NCBI GenBank assembly: GCA_003439945.1
Contig: QVRM01005485.1
Location: 62,001-126,000 of the forward strand
Direction: 5' to 3'
Length of the DNA stretch: 64,000 nucleotides
Origin: Dermanyssus gallinae
Taxonomy: Eukaryota; Arthropoda; Arachnida; Mesostigmata; Dermanyssidae
The translations under genes were made by a program, and so were the position numbers. The notes under the pieces were generated by a model, which saw only the letters and a list, made by a program, of their open reading frames with translations, did not search any database and was not told where the DNA came from. Shown here piece after piece: positions 56,434 through 64,000 of the stretch. Numbering within the stretch: the stretch's first letter is position 1; the number at the start of each line of letters is the position of its first letter.

Positions 56434-57882
56434 TTAATTAAATGTACATAAAACACAGAAAGATTAAATCTCCAGAAAGTAAACATGCTTATCTGGTGAG
56501 CCAGAAAAAGTGCAAAACTGTTGTTCGTATTGCTCGTTCAGCGTTCTACAAGGAGCGGGTTGGTATTTTATGTGGAGATGCCTGCCGTCTCTGGCAGTTC
56601 AATAACAGATCCTGTGGTAAACATAAACACTCGGTCGAGTTGTCGTTTGCTCTTGTCACCTCTTCTGGAGAAACTTCTACGGATCATGTTTTAATAGCCG
56701 ATGAATTTAACCGCTACTTTGTGTCGGTGGGTTTAGAGACGGTCTCTTCATTGAGTTTTGAGGACGACATTAGACCGCGATTAAGGAACTTTTGGTCCTG
56801 TAATGACGTTTTCTTTAGTTTTCGCGCTGTATTGGTAACTAAGGTGGCCTCGATATTACTTAAGCAGAAACAGAGCTGACACTGCGGTGCAACGGGACTT
56901 TTTGCTCAACTTCTAAAACTTAGTACTTTATACATTGCTGGTCCTCTTTGGAACCTTTCACTCGCATCTGGAGTGTTTCCAACCGCCATCAAGGCTTCTT
57001 TTGTTACACCTATTTACGAAAAGAAAGGCAACGTTGCGGAGCTTAAACTGGTTGACTGCATTTCAAAGCTATTCGAGAAGCTTGCTCTCTTGCAGCGGGC
57101 ACGCTTCATCGAATCCTGAAGATTTCTATCGCCTAATCAATTTGGATTTCGTCACGTTCGGTCCACTAGCGTATCTCTGACAGTTTGTGACCGATCCTGT
57201 TGAATCGACAAAAACCTGTCTAGGCGTCTTTCCCGACGTCACCGCGGATATTCAATTGCGTTCGCCATTCTTTCATTCCTCAAATCTTGGAGAGCCTTGG
57301 GTGTTCGGCAACTACAGTCGAGTGGTTAAATTAATTTCTATTTTCTATATTACAGTCTGTCCGTGTAGAACAAGTGGTTTCTTTGATATCTGTTAATATT
57401 GAAACTACACAAGGATCGGTGCTACAACCGTTTATTTTCTTGATTCTCATTAATTTCATTCTGCTTAATATTGAACTACTAAATGTTTGGGCCTCACCTT
57501 ACACGAATGTTTAAGTTGGCGCGCTCATATTGATCATATCACACTCAAATGTTATGCAGTTATATTGGCCTTGCGATTTTTGCGATCGTAGTGATGATCA
57601 CGTTCTGTATCGAGCTCAGGTAATACAATCTGAGGGCTATATTTGGGATGAGACGTAGCCAGATATAGACGTAGACATATTCTGTTAGAAATATATATTC
57701 TAACTATAAGATCCTCTCCATCGATTCGCCGTATCACCTTCAAGTAGCTACTTTCGGCTCCAAGATCAGTCGTAGTTTAGTGCCTGCTGAGGTTGTCTTC
57801 CCTCTAGTCCCTCAACGGCGAAAAAACTTGCGACGGGCCACCACTTTTATAATACCTCGCGTGCAGAAAAGATCTAGCATCC
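56433..57882 (+). pseudogene. LINE C ORF2, reverse transcriptase part
   Basis: Once LINE A is removed, the frame of 53008-53325 continues here. It reads ILCGDACRLWQFNNRSCGKH and VLIADEFNRYFVSVGLE (the pre-RT linker of CR1/Jockey ORF2). After a shift come GVFPTAIKASFVTPIYEKKG and CISKLFEKL, then SPNQFGFRHVRSTS (finger motif) and ETTQGSVLQPFIFLILIN ('VPQGSVLGPxLFLxYIND'). The YADD block is not recognisable, and frames shift repeatedly. The end near 57780-57880 reads PLVPQRRKNLRRATTFIIP, like the 'xVPxxRTxxxxxSF' C-terminus. It is cut at about 57882. Confidence 0.6.
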
Positions 57883-57883
57883 A

Positions 57884-58486
57884 ATGACCGGTGACCGGTA
57901 CTCGGTACATCGAATGGACCGAGGTTCCAGGGGTGGTGGAGTGTGTATTTTAACACTCAAGGGACTAAACTGTCGCCGAATTGAGATACCCACAGGCTCG
58001 GAAACCGTAGCGGTAGACTTGCATTATGATCACATTATCATTCGAATCATATGCTGTTATGTCACCAATGCGGACTCCGGCGCCCAAAGAAAGGCCCGTA
58101 TCAAAAATGTTATAGAAGTTCTAGAATTCTGTCTTGATTTCGGTTATCCTACTTGCGTGGTTGGTGATTTTAACATGCCTGACACTAACTGGTCAAATCT
58201 GCGCTTAAGTGATGCTACCAGCCCAGAGAAGGCTTTTACCAACTTCTGCATCATAAATGGTTTAGATCAGCTTGTTATGCAACCCACAAGGGAAAACAAC
58301 ATTCTGGACTTGCTTATGACATCTGAGAGGAAGCTCGTCACTGAGCCAGCAGTCGTGGATCCCCCTATTGCTACAGATTATCGGGCTCTCAGCTTCCTGA
58401 TTCTGGTCCCTTTTTCCCGTTTCTTAGAGCCGGGTGGTGGGTTCAACTTCTGGAAGGCTCGATCTGTACAAATCTTGCGAGCGTAA
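57884..58486 (+). pseudogene. LINE B endonuclease part
   Basis: The 200-codon frame contains SVHRMDRGSRGGGVCILTLK, then GDFNMPDTNWSNLRLSDAT (catalytic GDFN, from about 58162), QLVMQPTRENNILDLLMTSE (the 'PTRxxNxLDLxxT' motif) and ATDYRALSFLIL, where the usual SDH is TDY. The N-terminal EN motifs (NxR, ETWL) are missing, marking truncation. Confidence 0.75.
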
Positions 58487-58527
58487 ACTGGACGACATTC
58501 TTTGCACGATCCGTTGACATTGACCAG

Positions 58528-59860
58528 ATGTATAATTCATTTATCGATTATATACTTCTTATCGAGGTATTTACACCCCAGAGAAATAATAATACTAATC
58601 CCAACATGACGAGTCTTCGAAACCATGTTCGACGGTTAGAGGAGCTCATGAATGAATTAGCGACTGAAAGCATCTTAGTAAAGCTTAGAAAAGCCTCGAC
58701 ACGGTTGAGAATTCTTGAAGAGTCAAAACTATCTTTTAAGGATGCTAAATCGTTTTCCGCTACGCGAATAAGCGACTCCGAGGTCGTGAGGAACTTCCTT
58801 TACCAAAAGTCGATAATGCACTCATTGACAATAACCGAAGTAAATCGACGGCATTCTCGAAACTGTTTTCTTCTGTATATACACCTCCGGATGATCAGCC
58901 GTCTTCACTGACAAATCGCGTGCGTATAGAAAGTCGCCAAAATCAAACAATTCATAAGCAGTTTTTAATCTCAATCGATGACATAATTAAAAATATCAAA
59001 ACACTCAAGAACAAGTGCAGTTTTACACCAGATGGTATTCCACCAGTTTTTTATAAAAACACTTGTGATTTTATCGCCGAACCATTACTGTACATTTTCC
59101 AGAGATCGTATTGTGATGGGCAAGTTCCTTCATTATTTCGAAGGTCAATTGTAACGCCTATATTTAAAAAAGGTGCTAAGGATTCAGTGGATAACTACCG
59201 GCCGGAGGCTCAACTGTCTATTGCGTGTATTTTAATGGAGAAGTTAATCGTTGATTATATTGAAAAAATTTTTGGCAGCATGGCTTTGCCAGGGGCCGTT
59301 CTACAGGGACACAACTTATATCTATGATCCTCAATTGGAGTTTACACATAAATAATCGTAGAACATTTCATTGCATATATTTTGATTTTTCAAAGGCATT
59401 TGATAAAGTGAATCACAAACTTAAGTTAGAAAATTTTGAAAGTATTGACCTTGACTCCTCAACTTGTCAATGGGTGTCAGCATACCTTACTGGGCGAAAT
59501 TTTACCGTCAAAGTCGGTAACGTAGAAAGTGAACCCCTCCCCTGCACCTCAGGGTTGCCGCAAGAATCGTGCATTGGGCCCCTGCTCTTCAGAATATACG
59601 CCCTCGATCTCCCAACAGTGATTCCAGAAGGTGTCACTTATCTCTTATTTGCGGACGATTTAAAAATATACTCAGCAGTCAACAATTCCACAAGTATTAT
59701 TCAAATAGCAATTAAGAATATTGAAAACTGGTGTAAACTAGCAATTAAGAATATTGAAAACTGGTGGAGAATAGAGTGCAAATATCTGTGCCTAAATGTG
59801 CCGTGGTGTTGTCAGATGGCAGTTAGCCACTGTATACACTCGGTAACGATCTTTTCGTGA
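58528..59860 (+). pseudogene. LINE B linker and reverse transcriptase
   Basis: Three frames in order. The linker is 58528-58911. At 58920-59327, KTLKNKCSFTPDGIPPVFYK ('KxxxSxGPDGIPxxxxK') is followed by IVTPIFKKGAKDSVDNYRPE. At 59324-59860, FHCIYFDFSKAFDKVNHKL (motif A) is followed by SGLPQESCIGPLLFRIY (PQG changed to PQE) and TYLLFADDLKIYSAVN (FADD at 59648-59659). Downstream it has an in-frame 33-bp tandem duplication. CR1/Jockey-type RT by motif spacing. Confidence 0.78.
59706..59771. repeat. In-frame 33-bp tandem duplication in LINE B RT
   Basis: TAGCAATTAAGAATATTGAA plus AACTGGTG occurs at 59706 and again at 59739. Each copy encodes AIKNIENW. Confidence 0.92.
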
Positions 59861-59984
59861 TATTGGTGTGATTGTAACCCCCAAATTAGACTTCTCTCAA
59901 CATATTACTGCCATCGTCACTTCTGCTTCACAACGATGTTATACCATATTTAGATGCTTGATTTAAGAAAATCCTGATTTCTAT

Positions 59985-60570
59985 GTGTTTTTGTACAGAA
60001 GTCTAGTCTTACCCAAATTCCTCTACTGCAGCCAGGTTTGGGCTTCTCATATGGCAATATATATAAATGCTATTGAGAGGGTACAGGCCAAATTTATCAG
60101 ACGGATATCGAAAAGATGTAATATTCCTCGTGAAAACGTATCTCTTGTGCTAATACGTACGTTACACGAACGAAGTGATCTATCGCTGTATACAAAATTG
60201 TGTTGTCTCGTGACAGACCATGTTTACCCATATAAATAATGGACTGCGAAGTGGTGTGAATGCTAGTGTGAAGGTAAACGACACATTCTCGTGGAGAGTT
60301 CTACGAAGTCTGCGAAGTCGACAGACCTGATGTATGTTCTAATTATATTCAGAGGTTAAATATTTTGTTAAAAACAATGTATACTTAGGCATATATGACC
60401 CTTGAATAGAGATGCTTTTGACTTGACTTGACAATCTCTTGTGTACAGACTGCCCGCCGCTGCGGGAGAGTATCCCGCATGAAATCCGTTACTCGAAGTC
60501 CCTGACCTGTTTTACCCGAGACGTCAAAAGATGGCTTTTAAATCGGAACACGTTACGAAAAAGGGATTAA
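59985..60570 (+). pseudogene. LINE B ORF2 C-terminus
   Basis: The frame to 60239 reads LYRSLVLPKFLYCSQVWASH and INAIERVQAKFIRRISKRC, matching the post-palm 'YxxLVxPxLxYxxxVW...IExVQxxFxR' of CR1/Jockey proteins. After a non-matching gap, a frame near 60465-60570 reads IPHEIRYSKSLTCFTRDVKR with WLLN, the usual 'LPxxIRxxxSLxxFKxxLKxxLL' end. Confidence 0.7.
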
Positions 60571-60863
60571 CTTAGGGCGATGGTCTAATTTTTCCGTTTT
60601 AGTTGTCATTTCGAGTTATATTGTCTATCAAGTTAGAGCTCAGTGTGCTCCATTACCTTGTGTGTCAATATTGCCAATCATAAGGTTAAAAAAATCATAT
60701 GGTATAGGTATTAACCTCTGTTTTTATTATCGTATTTTTCGTATTTTATCCCCAAACCCTTGTACCACTTTTCGTAACGAGAACTTAAACATGCGAATGT
60801 ATGTAGTTTCGTAAATAAGCTATGTTTGAACTGAAATTAAATATATATATATATATATATATA

Positions 60864-61370
60864 ACTGGCGTCACTGTAATTATTGCTTCTGTTGTATACA
60901 AACTAGTAAGTATTGAATTTGTTACAGTGATTACGCAACAGTCGCTTGGAGTCGCAACATTGCTAGTAAATGTAGTTCAATTTCGAAAACCATTTAAGGA
61001 GCAAGTGTTTTATTGCATGATCCTACAATTAGATACGATTGCTTCTCCGTGCGAAGAGAAAAACCTTGTAGAGGTTTATTAACTCCCTATAGCACCGTTT
61101 TAGCAAATAATTTCTATTTGAATTATGAAGGTGCATGTATTCACTATGCTAGCACTTTGAAGTTAAAACGTGTTTCCGCGCAAACGTGTTGTTGTCGTAC
61201 ATAAAGCACGTGGGATACTTAATAAAAGTATGGCACCTTTTTATATAAGGGGCGCTAAGAGCGGCAGCATATTTGTTACCAACGCATCCATACAATCAAT
61301 GTATTCTCCAATACCTACTGGGTGTTTGCTCTCCATTGGGACAACCTCTTATTTGTAACATCGAGCTGGT
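60864..61370. other. No recognisable gene
   Basis: AT-rich DNA between LINE B and the minus-strand RT fragment. It could be old target DNA of LINE B. Confidence 0.35.
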
Positions 61371-61375
61371 ACTTT

Positions 61376-62110
61376 CTAACATTTGGTCCTAAAGCTGGGG
61401 CCTCCGAACAGTCTGTATCTCTGTTTTCCCCCAAAGGCTGTACATTCTTTTACAATATGTTCGATTGACTTATTCCCTAGCCCACAAGCTCGACATTCTG
61501 TAATTTGCCCTTCCCTATAATTAGCGCTCTGTATCCTGGTATCCAACATCTCTGCCGTGGCATCCATGCCGCTTGTCCTTTTCATATATACCTGCCAAAT
61601 TAGATTTGAAACCCATTGCCAATAATTAACCTGTAATTGACCTGTGTATTGCTCATTGCTAATTATTGTACTCAACCTTTCTAGCTGCAAACCCTACTCT
61701 GCGATCCCACTTCTATGTTGAAGGCCCTTACACCCTACTGCAATACTTCCTCCTTTAGCCTTATTCCACCGTAATATCTCTTCTCCCTCTAAATATTCAT
61801 CCCCTAGAGTCTTTGTCACCCCAAGGTACTTGTACTAATTTTTATAGTCTAATTCCTTCCCCTGTAATACAAGCTGCTTTCCCACATGCATTCAACATTT
61901 GTTGAACTTCGCTAGTGCGCCGCCCTAACACTATCATATCGTCAGCCAACAGCAGCACGGGTGTCATGATATATACATTCTTTTCTTCTATCTGCTATCC
62001 TAGACTCGTGCTATTAATCTCTTGCGCTATTCTCTTTATATACATATAAAATCACCGATGACAACGGACAGCCTTGCCGTACCCCCAAGCGACTTGCTGG
62101 TTCGGCTATT
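61376..62110 (-). mobile_element. Minus-strand LINE RT fragment (LADD) with C-terminal zinc motif
   Basis: In minus-strand order: GVRQGCPLSSVILYVYK (RT motif B, about 62085-62040), then TPVLLLADDMIVLGRRTSEV with LADD near 61945, then a shifted frame with QVPWGDKD / KYLGVTKTLGDEY. The open frame 61690-61376 ends with ITECRACGLGNKSIEHIVKE and C, a 'CxxCG...ExxxHxxxxC' zinc-binding end. The 5' half is absent. The motif style is that of RTE/CR1-related elements in arthropods, but the clade is uncertain. Confidence 0.6.
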
Positions 62111-62745
62111 ATTCGAACGCGGTTATTATTCGAACCGTGTTATTCCTGTATTATGTTTGTATTAATTCCACCTAGCTTCTCTCAAAGCCCACATACAACA
62201 TAATTTTATATAACTTTGTATATATATATGTATATTTGTGGCTCTGTGCCCCGTACCGCCTAAACAGGAAGCGCAGAGATAATTGAAGCGTCAGTCGTGT
62301 TGTTCAACAGTACGTTAAACTTTCACAAAAAATAAATGGGGTTAGCAGGGGCCGGAGCCGAGCGGGGGCTTCAACGTTGTACGAACTTACAGCTTTGAAC
62401 GGTTAGAACAATTAGAGCAACGCGTGCATTGGCGCAGCTTGCCAGACCAACTGGTAATTAACAACGTCAACTCGGTGGGGCTATAAGTATCAGTTTGACT
62501 ACGAATTTGTTTCTGATACGGTAATCAACACGTTTTTGTGCATTATGTGCATAATGTTAATCCAAAAGTGATAACCAAGACATATATATATATATATAGA
62601 TATACCAGACTTTCATAACAATATGTACATATTTTAAGGCTTGGTAGAACTCGGCAAGAAAATAATTTTTACCAATGGAAGGAGGGGGCGGAAACGTCTT
62701 GTTTAGAAGTGAGGATGAAACTTATAAAAGTAGCTATTCTGCTTT
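62111..62745. other. No recognisable gene; short TA runs
   Basis: TA runs at 62217-62236 and 62582-62601. The rest has no open frame of note. Confidence 0.4.
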
Positions 62746-62769
62746 TTTTTCTCCTACATAGTTGTGCAA

Positions 62770-63182
62770 AATCTACATTTGCGGGAGAGCCAACGCACGA
62801 AGGAACCGATTATACCGACATGTTCGGAAAATTCCGCAAAATCTGAGTGACACGTTCGTTTGCACACCAGCCGACGCCGCAATTGCCCTTGCCGGGAGCA
62901 CATAGTTCGACGCCTTCCTTTAGAATTGCACGGTTGCTTCGTTCCGAAATGACATTGGAACTTTATTTACGGCATACTTTTCACCTAAATTCAATTCAAT
63001 TAGTTGTTCACTACTTGGAGACAACGCCCCAATCGACGGAAAATTTCGCGATTAGACAGGCCGACGTCCTTATAAGCCATGCTTTGGGCTTTTTCATCGC
63101 TCGTGAGGCGCCGGGCTAAGCACATCGTTTCAACACAGAAAAACTTCTGGTAGGAGATCTGCCTTTGTTTCTGTCGAGCCAT
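62770..63182 (-). pseudogene. Tc1/mariner-type transposase N-terminal remnant
   Basis: The minus-strand frame from 63182 reads LTSDEKAQSMAYKDVGLSNR, then EIFRRLGRCLQVVNN and a stop. This is the first helix-turn-helix of Tc1-like transposases ('LSxxEKxxIxALKDxGLSNREIARRLGRSxxVVNN'). Shifted frames continue with GEKYAVNKVP, RKASNYVLPARAIAASAGVQ and TNVSLRFCGIFRTCRYNR, matching the second DNA-binding helix region. The DDE/D catalytic part is absent; the homology ends near 62770. Terminal inverted repeats were not found. Several stops and a frameshift show long inactivity. Confidence 0.7.
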
Positions 63183-63286
63183 GAAATGAGCCCGAACGAT
63201 GTTATTCCTTTCAATTTACTCTTAACACATGCATCTTACTAGTGATTTTATCATTTATTCGCGGTGTAGATCTCGTGTTTCAAAGT

Positions 63287-63453
63287 AAGTGAATAATGCG
63301 TGGTGTTCTCCGCTATTAGAGTATTACGCGTTGCTGTATTCTACTTCCCACCCACATTTGATTACGCGGAGGTCGTTAAAACGGAAAGTTTTAGACTTTC
63401 AGGGTTAAACCTCCCATGACGAATATTATTGTTGGCGGTGACTTGACTGCCAA
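63287..63453 (+). mobile_element. LINE A endonuclease fragment
   Basis: Aligns by eye to LINE A 53740-53900: GCGTGGTGTTCTCC versus GCGTGGTGCTCTCC, GTTGCTGTATTCTACTTCCC versus GTCGCTGTATTCTATTTCCC, and GTTGGCGGTGACTTGACTGC versus GTCGGCGGTGATTTCAATGC. The GDFN motif has become GDLT. Homology stops on both sides, so this is an internal scrap. Confidence 0.75.
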
Positions 63454-63459
63454 CACACC

Positions 63460-64000
63460 TCTGAAGTTAGAAGCACCAATATCCCAATGCGCACCCTTTC
63501 TCGGTTTAGACCCCTTGCCGATCTCTAGCCGTATGCATTTTGTCGCTGCGCAGAACAAACGTAGTTTATCAAATGGCCCGGCGGTTTTAATATTTCGTCT
63601 CATTGCGATCACTGGTCAAAATAGTGTCCTCACGAACGGTCAGGCTAAATCATCACGCCTGAAGCGTGAGCATCAGGTATGACTCTGAGAAACATGCCAG
63701 TAAATTCGTTGGCACGATTATCTGGCTTGTAAGGCTTTCACGAATGGACTATTCTCATCAAAGTGGAGACGCACCCCATTTGCAGCTTTTCAAATTTCAA
63801 TAAGGTTTCCTATTTCTGTTATGAATATGATAAAGCCTATGATACACATTTCAGCGCAATTAAATCAGCTCTGCTGGTGAGACAGCAGCATCGCCCGACC
63901 CATTCTATACCTACGGTACCGACTAGTGCTATAAGTATATACGTTACAACGTGCGGGCGCCAACTGCACGAGATCTCGCGTAAGCAATCCCATAAACGTT
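63460..64000. other. No recognisable gene
   Basis: The frame 63416-63682 continues past the LINE A scrap without further match. Nothing else is recognisable. Confidence 0.35.

Larger units (their letters stand above)
49963..57882 (+). mobile_element. LINE C: two-ORF Jockey/CR1-like retrotransposon, split by three insertions
   Basis: ORF1 (gag-like, CCHC), ORF2 endonuclease and ORF2 RT follow in order on the plus strand. The element is cut by a SINE (50880-51061), an E fragment (51993-52127) and LINE A (53340-56432), each with its own TSD. Removing insert plus one TSD copy deletes 193, 147 and 3107 bp and restores a continuous frame at each junction. About 4.5 kb of C remains, a normal length for such elements. 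The 5' limit is not defined; the non-coding 49963-50467 may be its 5' UTR. The 3' side is cut or joined by LINE B at about 57882. It is dead through several frameshifts and stops. Confidence 0.75.
57882..60863 (+). mobile_element. LINE B: 5'-truncated CR1-like retrotransposon with TA tail
   Basis: Begins inside the endonuclease domain immediately after the C remnant and runs through RT and C-terminus to a 3' UTR ending in (TA)n (60840-60863). The same 3' end occurs at 8.3 kb. At least four frameshifts disable it. No TSD could be found, so the 5' junction with LINE C is not proven to be a single insertion. Confidence 0.75.

Noticed and set aside
57882..60880. TSD for LINE B (ACCGGTGACCGGTA versus ACTGGCGTCACTGTA)
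   Set aside because: Too many mismatches to count as a duplication.

Overview
The window looks like repeat-dominated nuclear DNA of a metazoan, most likely an invertebrate (an arthropod is plausible, but I cannot fix the species). The reasons are many eroded non-LTR retrotransposons (LINEs) of several families, tRNA-derived SINEs with target-site duplications, a Tc1/mariner transposase remnant, long (TA)n, (AAT)n and (TACA)n microsatellites, and no compact operon-like coding. I found no convincing host protein gene, rRNA, functional tRNA gene or CRISPR array. Most open frames not listed are chance frames or read through microsatellites.

Layout. 0-9 kb: microsatellites, a foldback palindrome, an R1-like RT fragment (2.6-3.2 kb), a decayed copy of the LINE called A here (4.9-5.4 kb), a LINE C-terminal scrap (7.6 kb) and a LINE-B 3' end (8.2-8.35 kb). 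9-31 kb: AT-rich, deeply eroded DNA with recognisable scraps of RT, endonuclease and gag-like knuckles, a tRNA-derived SINE (18.4 kb), two adjacent C-terminal domains of an unusual retroelement called E here (19.3-19.8 kb), a tandem-duplicated tract (22.6-23.0 kb) and an R1-like C-terminus (30.0-30.3 kb). 31-47 kb: an E-family RT with a YLDD centre (minus strand, 33.6-33.8 kb) carrying a minisatellite, another E C-terminus (39.3-39.8 kb), a minus-strand LINE with EN and RT (40.2-41.2 kb), a LINE N-terminus with a 2A-like motif (41.8-42.1 kb) and two opposed RT fragments (45.4-46.7 kb).

48-61 kb is the best preserved part. A two-ORF Jockey/CR1-like LINE (C) spans about 50-57.9 kb and has been split by three later insertions: a minus-strand SINE in ORF1 (11-bp TSD), a 135-bp 5'-truncated E element in ORF1 (12-bp TSD) and a complete 3.1-kb LINE A in ORF2 (14-bp TSD). 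Removing each insert plus one TSD copy puts C back into one reading frame at all three sites. Two more copies of the same SINE lie just upstream, in the same orientation with their own TSDs. LINE C is followed directly by a 5'-truncated CR1-like LINE (B). The window ends with a minus-strand RT fragment, a Tc1/mariner N-terminus and another LINE-A scrap.

The most unusual item is the E family. It joins a YLDD reverse transcriptase fragment and a C-terminal domain ending in an 'IQRGNAASVRGTLLKW'-like motif. One 5'-truncated copy with a TSD indicates target-primed retrotransposition. Family assignments rest on motif recognition by eye; no database search was run.
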